From Clostridiales bacterium (GTDB lineage: Bacteria > Bacillota > Clostridia > Lachnospirales > Lachnospiraceae): a stretch of 6,646 nt of DNA. A program made the position numbers and the translations under genes. Positions 1-6,594 of the stretch are shown piece after piece (within the stretch, counting starts at the first letter, position 1; each line of letters starts with the position of its first letter). A model generated the notes under the pieces. The model did not search any database. It worked only from the letters and a program-made list of their open reading frames with translations, and was not told the DNA's origin. The DNA lies in the NCBI GenBank assembly GCA_012512995.1, contig JAAZDA010000117.1:1-6646 (forward strand). Direction: 5' to 3'.

Positions 1-439
1 GTATAGGCATATTGTCTTCATAATCCCGGCGCATCTTCTCAATCTGATCCCGCGAGCTGTTGTCGGCATCAAGTCTTGACTTGAGCTTCAGAAGAGTCTC
101 AATGAGCTCGGCAGAAGTTATTGGCTTTAGCATATACTCACAGACTCCGCACTTCAGCGCTTGTTTTGCATACTCAAATTCATCATACCCACTCAGTATC
201 ATGATCTTCATGTCCGGATAATTGATACTCACATATCTTGAAAGCTCAAGTCCGTCCATCACCGGCATGTAAATATCAGTGATAAGGAGGTCAGGCCTCT
301 CCCGCTCCATAAATTCTATAGCATCCTTACCGTTCTCGGCAGTTCCGATAAGCGTAAACCCCGCTTCATTCCATGGGGTCTTTGCAGCTATAGCTTCTCT
401 TGTAAGGACTTCATCATCTACGAACAGAACCTTATACAT
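1..439 (-). CDS. Response regulator, YesN-type, N-terminal part (runs off the window)
   Basis: Partial gene; 146 codons are visible from the ATG at 437-439 to the left edge. The product starts MYKVLFVDDEVLTREA and is a complete CheY-like receiver domain (about 2-122). Asp8 and Asp9 form the acidic pair, Asp55 in LITDIYMPVMDG is the predicted phospho-acceptor, Ser83 in LSGYDEFEYA is the switch residue and Lys105 in MLKPI is the conserved lysine. The spacing and the LSGYDEFEYAKQAL segment are typical of YesN regulators, which usually end in an AraC-type DNA-binding domain. That part is not in the window, so the output domain is inferred. Residues 123-146 are a charged segment (DQIEKMRRDYED) like the linker helices of this family. 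An AGAGGA ribosome binding site at 446-451 sits 6 bases before the start. It is the likely phosphorylation partner of the YesM-type kinase encoded upstream in the same cluster. Confidence 0.93.
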   Translation of the reverse strand, partial: MYKVLFVDDEVLTREAIAAKTPWNEAGFTLIGTAENGKDAIEFMERERPDLLITDIYMPVMDGLELSRYVSINYPDMKIMILSGYDEFEYAKQALKCGVCEYMLKPITSAELIETLLKLKSRLDADNSSRDQIEKMRRDYEDNMPI

Positions 440-445
440 TCATTT

Positions 446-451
446 TCCTCT
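446..451 (-). promoter_or_regulatory. Ribosome binding site of the response regulator gene
   Basis: The minus strand reads AGAGGA, then 6 bases, then the ATG at 439. A second ATG at 441-443 lies only 2 bases after the site and runs into a stop after three codons, so the ATG at 439, which opens the receiver domain, is the real start. Confidence 0.75.
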
Positions 452-475
452 GTGTGGAAGAGCAGCCCTCCCTTA

Positions 476-1453
476 TCAGTAAAACGGGAACAGCATCTCC
501 TGATTTTCCTCAGTGTACATATTATCCCTTGTAACAAGCGCCGACCCGGAATCTGTTTCGTGGTCGACTGTTTTGCCCCTTGCAAGTTCAGCAGCCTTTT
601 CAATTCCAAAATATCCCATTGTAAACGCCTTCTGAACTACAATTGCCTTGAACGTTCCTTCCTCAAGGCCTTCTATTTCTTCCGTGGAATTATCAAATCC
701 CACCAAAACTATGCTTCCGGACAGTCCAAGTTCCTCAACAGCTCTTGCTGCTCCGACTGCAGAGTCCTCATTCAGGCACGCAATATATCCTATATCCGGA
801 TTTTTCTCAAGAAGATCAAGCGTCACCTGATAAGCTGTATCAACGCTTGAATTACTGTATACCGTGGCGACTATCTGTGAGGCGTGTGTACCAAGGCCTT
901 TTCTGAAGCCTTCCTCACGCTCCTGAGCAGTCGACGACTCCTTTACATGGCTAACGATCGCTATCTTATCATCATCGGTCAGAGTCTCCAACATTGGTTC
1001 GGCCATTTTGGCCCCCGCCGCCACATTGTCCGTTGACACAGTTGCGTCAGCCAGGTCTTCATCAGTCATAGAATCCACATACACCAGAGGAATTCCGGTT
1101 CTTTTTACAAGTTTCAGAGCTTCAGTGTTTTCAGTTCTTGACGCCGGCGCCACAGCTATGGCATCAGGGTGCCTGGCGGCCGCTTCTTCGATCAGTTTGC
1201 TCTGTTCCTCTATATGCGTTTCATCCGGCGGCGCCATCACTTCAAGTGTCACATCGTTCTCTTTGGCCGAAGTCTCGGCTCCCGCCTTGACTGCCGCCCA
1301 GAAATCGTTATTCTGCATACTCGATTTCGGAATATAAATTACTGTGAGGCTCCTGGACGTATTGTGATGTACCGTGAGCAGAACGGTCGATACCACGAGC
1401 GCTACGGCACAAATTACCAACAGTATCAGTATTTTTCTGTGTTTACTTTTCAT
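476..1453 (-). CDS. Membrane-anchored periplasmic-type sugar-binding protein (RbsB-like, type I fold), probable sensor partner
   Basis: A 325-residue type I periplasmic-binding-protein-like protein of the ribose/galactose-binding class. It starts with KSKHRK and one hydrophobic helix (about 8-28). Cys15 sits mid-helix in the context LVIC, which is not a lipobox, so the helix looks like an uncleaved signal anchor rather than a lipoprotein signal. The mature fold follows from about residue 36: NNDFWAAVKAG (48-58), AVAPASRTEN (100-109), GIPLVYVDS (120-128), TDNVAAGAKM (141-150), AQEREEGFRKGL (176-187), CLNEDSAVGAARAV (226-239), VGFDNSTEEI (251-260) and VVQKAFTMGYFG (272-283). By family pattern, candidate ligand contacts are Trp52, Arg179, Asn228, Asp254 and Gln274. 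The start overlaps the histidine kinase gene by 11 bases and the response regulator follows after 36 bases. No ABC ATPase or permease lies within view. This context suggests signal reception rather than transport, but a transport role with genes beyond the window is not excluded. Confidence 0.88.
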   Translation of the reverse strand: MKSKHRKILILLVICAVALVVSTVLLTVHHNTSRSLTVIYIPKSSMQNNDFWAAVKAGAETSAKENDVTLEVMAPPDETHIEEQSKLIEEAAARHPDAIAVAPASRTENTEALKLVKRTGIPLVYVDSMTDEDLADATVSTDNVAAGAKMAEPMLETLTDDDKIAIVSHVKESSTAQEREEGFRKGLGTHASQIVATVYSNSSVDTAYQVTLDLLEKNPDIGYIACLNEDSAVGAARAVEELGLSGSIVLVGFDNSTEEIEGLEEGTFKAIVVQKAFTMGYFGIEKAAELARGKTVDHETDSGSALVTRDNMYTEENQEMLFPFY

Positions 1454-3236
1454 CTGTGAGAAGCCATCCTTCCTTATATGGGATAACTATTCTGACGATG
1501 GTTCCCTCTCCGACCCTGCTCTCAAATCGCAGTCCGTACTGACTTCCGTAATACAGCCGGAGGCGTCTGTTGACGTTGCGGACGCCGACCTTCTTTCCGT
1601 CATTCTCAGGTCGTTCGTCCATCAGATGGTCAAGTGTCTCCTTATCCATTCCCGGGCCGTTATCCTCGACCGTGATCTCGAGATCATCACCCTTTTTGTT
1701 CCCGGTAACTCTGATAAAGCCTCCACCTGTTCTCTGCTTTATTCCGTGATATATAGCATTCTCCACAAGCGGCTGCACCACAAGTTTTGCTATGGATGCA
1801 CTGCGCACATCAGGAGCAACGCTGATATCATAATCAAGTTTGTCGTGGTATCTCATTTTCTGTATCTTCAGGTATTCGCTCACATAGCTTATTTCATCCG
1901 CAACAGTTACGATTTCCGCATTATTACTTATGGATTTTCTGAGCAGTTTGGAAAGAGAAGAAGTCATAAGGATCACGTCCCCGGTGTCTCCGCTCTCAGC
2001 CATCCAGATTATCGAGTCCAGCGTGTTGTACAGAAAATGCGGATTAATCTGGGCCTGCAATGCAGCCAGCTCGCTCTTGCGTTTTTCTGTCTGTTCATCC
2101 TGAATCCGCTTTATCAGCTCACGAATACGTGCCAGCATCGTATTGAAAGATGATATAAGATCCCCGATTACATTTGTATAACCCGGATTTTCTATACGTG
2201 TGTTAAAGTTTTCCTGCTCAGCCCGCTTGAAAGAAACGCCCAGTGCACGAATAGGTCTTGAGATCATATTTGCAATCAGGACCGATACTGCAGACGCAGC
2301 TCCTATCAGAATGGCCGCCAGCAAAACATATAAGCTCAGCAGACCATCGCTCTTTGACATCAGCTCTTTTGTATCTGTCACTCCCGCCATCGTGCATCCT
2401 GTTATTGCAGACTTGGACACAGTATAGATCCTGTCTCCGTCCTCAGAGGCAAAGCTTCCATTGCCATTTGCAAGGATCCTGTCGATCTCCTCTGTCTGGA
2501 CCCCGCTGTACAGGAGCTGTTGCTTGGGATGATAAACTATCCTGCCATCCTGATCTATTATGAAAACATATCCCTTACTGCCGAGACTTATCTTCTCACA
2601 AAGGCTGCTTATGGAGCGATAGTTCAGATCAATGAACAGAACTCCGATAGTCTTGCCTGTTTCCTTATCAACAATTGCGCGGCTTAGCGTTACGACCCAT
2701 GGATACTCTCCTTCAACAAGATTCTGCACATGTGAATACGCTATTACTTCTTCGCCTCCAAGCGCCTTCCTGTACCATGTTCTTTTTTCATACTCAGCAT
2801 ACGGGTTGATAGTGACTGAGGAATTATTTATCAGATAATTTCCATCAAGACCAAGAATGCCGATATTTACAATATCATCTCTTGTCTCACGAAGAGTAGT
2901 GAACTGCTGTTCAAGACGTGTAAGGCAGTTATCATAATCAGCTTTGTAGTGATCTGCCTCGGAATATGTCAAATAGTTGATGGTATCATCGCTTCCCAGA
3001 ATGAGCTGTGCGATATTTTCCATATTGGAAAAATAAGAGTCAATGTCACTGTTCGCCATATCGATCAGCTGCCCTGTGTAGTCTGTAGCAGTACCAAGTG
3101 CCATCTCGCGGCTTCTGCTCACTGAGATGAGCATAAAAATCAGGATCGTCGAAATAACGATCATCAGGAAAGGTATCAATATGGTAGCCCGAAGGCTCTT
3201 AAATCGGAACAGTGCATTGACTTTTTTGTCTGACAT
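1443..3236 (-). CDS. Two-component sensor histidine kinase, YesM/LytS type, with dCache-like sensor domain and HAMP
   Basis: Membrane sensor kinase of 597 residues. Transmembrane helix 1 spans about 18-39. An extracytoplasmic region at about 44-298 looks like a double Cache domain: WYRKAL (154-159), IGVLFIDLNYRSIS (197-210) and GYVFIIDQDGRIVYHP (222-237). Transmembrane helix 2 is about 299-326, followed by HAMP (about 325-378, beginning ISRPIRALG). The His_kinase box AQINPHFLYNTLDSI carries the phospho-acceptor His400. The ATPase domain has an N box (QPLVENAIYHG, Asn493), a G1 box (EDNGPGMD, 524-531) and a G2 box (GVRNVNRRL, 551-559). I start at the ATG at 3236, which forms TGATG with the stop of the sugar kinase. 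An in-frame ATG at 3281 would add 15 residues but lacks a ribosome binding site and lies inside the upstream gene. The partner regulator is two genes downstream. All catalytic motifs are intact. The ligand is unknown; context suggests L-fucose or a related sugar. Confidence 0.94.
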   Translation of the reverse strand: MSDKKVNALFRFKSLRATILIPFLMIVISTILIFMLISVSRSREMALGTATDYTGQLIDMANSDIDSYFSNMENIAQLILGSDDTINYLTYSEADHYKADYDNCLTRLEQQFTTLRETRDDIVNIGILGLDGNYLINNSSVTINPYAEYEKRTWYRKALGGEEVIAYSHVQNLVEGEYPWVVTLSRAIVDKETGKTIGVLFIDLNYRSISSLCEKISLGSKGYVFIIDQDGRIVYHPKQQLLYSGVQTEEIDRILANGNGSFASEDGDRIYTVSKSAITGCTMAGVTDTKELMSKSDGLLSLYVLLAAILIGAASAVSVLIANMISRPIRALGVSFKRAEQENFNTRIENPGYTNVIGDLISSFNTMLARIRELIKRIQDEQTEKRKSELAALQAQINPHFLYNTLDSIIWMAESGDTGDVILMTSSLSKLLRKSISNNAEIVTVADEISYVSEYLKIQKMRYHDKLDYDISVAPDVRSASIAKLVVQPLVENAIYHGIKQRTGGGFIRVTGNKKGDDLEITVEDNGPGMDKETLDHLMDERPENDGKKVGVRNVNRRLRLYYGSQYGLRFESRVGEGTIVRIVIPYKEGWLLTDEK

Positions 3237-3238
3237 CA
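3234..3238 (-). promoter_or_regulatory. TGATG stop-start coupling junction, sugar kinase to histidine kinase
   Basis: The TGA stop of the sugar kinase and the ATG of the histidine kinase share the A at 3236. Just upstream the minus strand reads AAAGGGCTG, a weak and closely spaced ribosome binding site, so re-initiation by ribosomes finishing the sugar kinase is the likely route. The catabolic and sensor genes are therefore joined in one message. Confidence 0.8.
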
Positions 3239-4708
3239 GCCCTTTGTCACTTCCAGATACCTGTGGTAGGCATCTTCCCATGCCGTTTCATTTTCCGGCT
3301 CATAAATCTTTATATCCGGTGATTTTCTGATTAGCTCTCTTGCCTCTTCTATACTGCCCAGTTCTCCGGAAGAAATCAACTGCAAAACAAGATTTCCATA
3401 TACTGTTGCCTCGACAGGTCCGGCAGAGACCCGCTTATGGCAGGCGTTGGCTGTCATTGCGCACAGAAGTCCGCTCTGTGTTCCACCGCCAACCAGATAT
3501 ATTGTATGATAATCCTTACCGGTACATACCTCAATCTCCGCGAGAGAATCTCTGTACTTGAATGCAAGGCTCTCATCTATGCAGCGCACGATCTGCGCTT
3601 CATTTTCAGGAACGGCCTGTCCTGTTCTTCTGCAGTATTCGCGGATCCTCTCCGGAATGTTTCCTGCCGGTACAAATTCAGGCGCATCAGGATCTATAAA
3701 GCAGCGGAATGGTTTCTCGTTCTGAGCCATCTTTTCCAGTTCGCCGAAGCCGTATTCCCTGCCCTCACGTATCCACTGGCGTCTGCTCTCCTGTATCAGC
3801 CACAATCCGATAATGTTCTTGAGAAATGATGTCTTTCCGCCGAAGCCGCCTTCATTTGTGACATTCAGTTTATATGATTCATCATTTATTATCGGTGCAT
3901 CAAGCTCTGTCCCGAATAATGACCATGTTCCGCAGCTTATGAAGATGAAATCCTTCTCAGAAGCAGGAACACTCACCAGTGCATCCTGAGTATCATGTCC
4001 GCAGATAGCTATCACATCGGCGCTGTCCAGACCGAGTTCTTTTGTGATCTCAGGCAGGATCGGTCCAAGCTTTGTTCCACTGGGGATTATCTCAGGGAAA
4101 ATGCGTTTTGGCAGTCCAAGAGCATTTATCACTTTGTCAGACCAGCAGTGCCCTCTGGCATCCATAAGCTGTGTCGTCGAAGCTATGGAATACTCGGCTC
4201 TCTTTATGCCCGTCAGGAAGTAGCCAAGAAGATCCGGTGTGAGCAGCATTGTCTCTGTGCGCTCCAGGAGATCCGGTCTGTCAAGTTTTAATGAAAGAAG
4301 CTGGAAGGCCGTGTTCAGTTCCATGAACTGGTTTCCTGTAATATCGTAGAATTCATTCTTGTCAATGAAGTCTCCGCTCTTCTCTATCATGCCGGCCGTC
4401 CTTGCATCCCTGTAATGGACAGGGTTTCCCACCAGTGAGCCGCACTTGTCAATCAGTCCGAAATCAACTCCCCAGGTATCTATTCCCAGGCTGTCTAAAC
4501 CTCCGTCAAGCTTCGCCTTCACAAGTCCCTGCTTGAGTTCATGGAAAAGACGGAGCGTATCCCAGTACATAGTTCCATTTATCGTCACGGGATCATTGGA
4601 AAAACGGTGCATCTCCTTCAGCGTGATCCTGTTGCCATCATAAATACCCTTAATCGCGCGGCCGCTGCTAGCGCCGTAATCAAATGCCAGTACATTCTTA
4701 TCAGCCAT
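3236..4708 (-). CDS. rhaB: RhaB-type FGGY sugar kinase (rhamnulokinase family; probable L-fuculokinase here)
   Basis: FGGY-family carbohydrate kinase of 490 residues, close to the usual length, transferring ATP phosphate to the 1-position of a ketose. Domain I opens with the phosphate loop FDYGASSGR (9-17), then GIDTWGVDFGLID (75-87) and HYRDART (98-104). GHDTQDA (237-243) carries the predicted catalytic base Asp239. Domain II contains SCGTWSLFG (258-266), NEGGFGG (285-291), KNIIGLWLIQ (297-306), the adenosine-site glycines in LVGGGTQSG (405-413) and AGPVEATVYGN (429-439). NEGG, KNIxGLWLxQ and GPVEA point to the RhaB branch rather than the classical E. coli FucK branch. Its place directly after fucI makes L-fuculose (product L-fuculose-1-phosphate) the likeliest substrate, with L-rhamnulose an alternative. 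No rhamnose isomerase is in view. The AAGGAG ribosome binding site at 4715-4720 lies 6 bases before the ATG. The TGA stop overlaps the next start by one base (TGATG), implying translational coupling. Confidence 0.92.
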   Translation of the reverse strand: MADKNVLAFDYGASSGRAIKGIYDGNRITLKEMHRFSNDPVTINGTMYWDTLRLFHELKQGLVKAKLDGGLDSLGIDTWGVDFGLIDKCGSLVGNPVHYRDARTAGMIEKSGDFIDKNEFYDITGNQFMELNTAFQLLSLKLDRPDLLERTETMLLTPDLLGYFLTGIKRAEYSIASTTQLMDARGHCWSDKVINALGLPKRIFPEIIPSGTKLGPILPEITKELGLDSADVIAICGHDTQDALVSVPASEKDFIFISCGTWSLFGTELDAPIINDESYKLNVTNEGGFGGKTSFLKNIIGLWLIQESRRQWIREGREYGFGELEKMAQNEKPFRCFIDPDAPEFVPAGNIPERIREYCRRTGQAVPENEAQIVRCIDESLAFKYRDSLAEIEVCTGKDYHTIYLVGGGTQSGLLCAMTANACHKRVSAGPVEATVYGNLVLQLISSGELGSIEEARELIRKSPDIKIYEPENETAWEDAYHRYLEVTKG

Positions 4709-4725
4709 GAAAGTCTCCTTATATG

Positions 4726-4767
4726 CCGAAAAATGCCGCCGCAGTTCATGCGGCAGGCATCTTTCGG
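4726..4767 (-). terminator. Intercistronic hairpin with U-run between fucI and the sugar kinase gene
   Basis: Read on the minus strand, CCGAAAGATGCC and GCCGCA pair with TGCGGC and GGCATTTTTCGG around a 5-base loop TGAAC. This gives an 18-bp stem with one bulged T. One pair is a G-U wobble in the minus-strand RNA that would be an A-C mismatch in plus-strand RNA, so the structure fits transcription in the gene direction. It begins 21 bases after the fucI stop. It includes a run of five U in the 3' arm, but those U can pair with AAAG, and the next gene's ribosome binding site follows 5 bases later without being trapped. It may be a leaky terminator or an RNA end-protecting or processing structure that sets the fucI to kinase expression ratio. 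Confidence 0.6.
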
Positions 4768-4788
4768 TACTCTGTGGTTGTTAATGTA

Positions 4789-6594
4789 TTATCTTATTGT
4801 CTTGTAAAGAGGGCCATAAGCCTTGCATGCTCTGTAATCCTGTCCTTCTTTGTCCATTCCGAATGCGTTCCATGCTGACGGACGGAAGATGTCCTTGTCC
4901 GGAACATTGTGCATGCTTACAGGAATTCTGAGCATCGAGCACATCGTGATCAGATCAGCTCCGATATGGCCATAGCTGATAGCACCGTGGTTTGCACCCC
5001 AGTTGTTCATCACATCATAAGCACTCCTGAACGGGCCGTCCTTGCCATCGCATCTCGGTGCGAACCATGTGCAGGGCCATGTGTAATCTGTTCTCTTCCA
5101 GATCTTATCTGAAATATCATCAGGAAGATTTACAGTCCAGCCTTCAGCGATCTGCAGAACAGGTCCGAGACCTTTGACAAGATTGAGACGGATCATTGTA
5201 GCAGGCATCTCAGCTCTTGTCAGGAACCTTGCTGAGAATCCGCCGCCACGGAAGTATCCGTTATCTGCTGCGCACCACTGTGTTGAAGACATGATCTTCT
5301 CTTCATCTTCAGGAGTCACATCATACCACGGCTTCATAACGCCGTTTCCATCAGCATCCTTGAGCTCACCGCATGCATCAAGGCAGCATGCACCTGAGTT
5401 GATGAGATGGATGAATCCGCCTGCATCTTTCGCCTTGCCTTCGATCTGATAGCCTGTTGCCTTCTTAACTGCATCCTCGCTCCAGTATGTACGGACATCT
5501 GCGAACATCTGTGCACGGTTCGTAAGGAGCTTCATGAACAGCATCCCGAGGCCGTTGAGAGTATCATTCTCAGTAGCCATGACGTACGGTTCTCTCGCTC
5601 CGTTCCAGTCGAATGAAGTGTTGAGAAGAGCTTCAGGATAATCACAGTTCGGATAGAAGTCTGTCCACTGACGCTGTCCCTGGAAGCCGCCGCAGATGGC
5701 ATTGTGTCCGACTGCTTCTTCTTCGCAGCCGGCAGGCAGGTTCTTGTTGCCGTTGTAAAGCTCTTTGATGATACACATCATCTTTACTGTGAATTCCCAG
5801 TCTTTTTCCTTCTGTTCAGGAGTCTTGCGGATGAACTCAGGATTCTTGTCCCAGCCTTCCTTGCAGTGAGCTTTTGTCCATGCAAGAGCCTTCTCATATT
5901 CCTTCTCATCGTAAATGTTCTCTGTCATTCGACGGATGATTTCCACCTCATCGACTGACTCAACACGCATGCCGAGATATTCCTCGATGAACTCAGGGCT
6001 GATGATAGATCCGCCGATACCCATCGTCACAGAACCGATCTGCAGGTATGACTTATCTCTCATTGTAGTTGCAGCGACAGCTGCTCTTCCGAATCTGAGA
6101 AGTTTTTCCTGTACATCAGCAGGGATAGATGTATCATCAGCTTCGCAGACATCATGTCCGTAAATGCCGAATGCAGGAAGTCCCTTCTGTGAATGTGTAG
6201 CAAGAACTGATGCCAGATAAACAGCACCCGGTCTCTCTGTTCCGTTAAAGCCCCAGACGCCCTTTATCGTCAGTGGATTCATATCCATTGTCTCAGCGCC
6301 GTAGCACCAGCATGGTGTAACTGTAAGTGTGATCGCCACACCTTCTTTTCTGAACTTTGCTTCACATGCCGCAGCTTCTGCGACACGTCCTATTGTTGTA
6401 TCCGCGATAACTACCTTAACAGGCTCGCCGTCAGAATATCTGATATTATCCTCGAAAAGTTTTGCCGCAGACTTTGCCATATTCATAGTCTGATCTTCGA
6501 GCGACTCTCTTACCTTAAGGACACCTCTTCTGCCGTCGATCGCGGGTCTGATCCCTATTACAGGATACTCACCAATTAATCTGCTCTTTGCCAT
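4789..6594 (-). CDS. fucI: L-fucose isomerase FucI
   Basis: Cytoplasmic, Mn2+-dependent aldose-ketose isomerase converting L-fucose to L-fuculose; the family also acts on D-arabinose. The 601-residue product follows the recalled E. coli FucI (about 591 residues) from end to end: IGIRPAIDGRR near residue 13, TVTPCWCYG at 91-99, WGFNGTERPGAVYLA near 114, YGHDV near 145, FQGQRQWTD near 304 and GQDYRAC near 584. The expected metal ligands are present: Glu342 in ATEND, Asp366 in ADVRTYW and His536 in NWGANHG, equivalent to E337, D361 and H528 of E. coli. The start is the ATG at 6594, not the in-frame GTG at 6603, because that GTG lies inside the GGAGGTG ribosome binding site. It is the first gene of the visible cluster, followed after 80 bases by a sugar kinase. 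The sequence alone cannot tell L-fucose from D-arabinose as the physiological substrate. No truncation or frameshift is seen. Confidence 0.97.
   Translation of the reverse strand: MAKSRLIGEYPVIGIRPAIDGRRGVLKVRESLEDQTMNMAKSAAKLFEDNIRYSDGEPVKVVIADTTIGRVAEAAACEAKFRKEGVAITLTVTPCWCYGAETMDMNPLTIKGVWGFNGTERPGAVYLASVLATHSQKGLPAFGIYGHDVCEADDTSIPADVQEKLLRFGRAAVAATTMRDKSYLQIGSVTMGIGGSIISPEFIEEYLGMRVESVDEVEIIRRMTENIYDEKEYEKALAWTKAHCKEGWDKNPEFIRKTPEQKEKDWEFTVKMMCIIKELYNGNKNLPAGCEEEAVGHNAICGGFQGQRQWTDFYPNCDYPEALLNTSFDWNGAREPYVMATENDTLNGLGMLFMKLLTNRAQMFADVRTYWSEDAVKKATGYQIEGKAKDAGGFIHLINSGACCLDACGELKDADGNGVMKPWYDVTPEDEEKIMSSTQWCAADNGYFRGGGFSARFLTRAEMPATMIRLNLVKGLGPVLQIAEGWTVNLPDDISDKIWKRTDYTWPCTWFAPRCDGKDGPFRSAYDVMNNWGANHGAISYGHIGADLITMCSMLRIPVSMHNVPDKDIFRPSAWNAFGMDKEGQDYRACKAYGPLYKTIR

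Noticed and set aside
433..443. Tiny upstream reading frame (ATG AAT GTA TAA) overlapping the response regulator start
   Set aside because: Its ATG is only 2 bases after the ribosome binding site, too close for efficient initiation, and such short frames arise easily by chance.
452..850. A 132-codon open frame on the plus strand
   Set aside because: It is antisense to the sugar-binding protein, which is clearly conserved; the plus-strand product is Cys/Ser/Phe-rich with no family resemblance.
1374..2153. A 259-codon open frame on the plus strand
   Set aside because: It lies wholly opposite the histidine kinase and start of the binding protein gene, its translation has no recognisable domain, and the minus-strand reading has full conserved motifs.
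3237..3281. Upstream in-frame ATG extending the histidine kinase by 15 residues
   Set aside because: No ribosome binding site precedes it, the extra residues are not kinase-like, and the TGATG junction at 3236 gives a standard coupled start.
4658..4672. Adjacent NotI-like GCGGCCGC and NheI-like GCTAGC sites, suggesting a cloning scar
   Set aside because: The bases encode, in frame, the conserved phosphate loop (GASSGR) of the FGGY kinase, so they are natural coding sequence.
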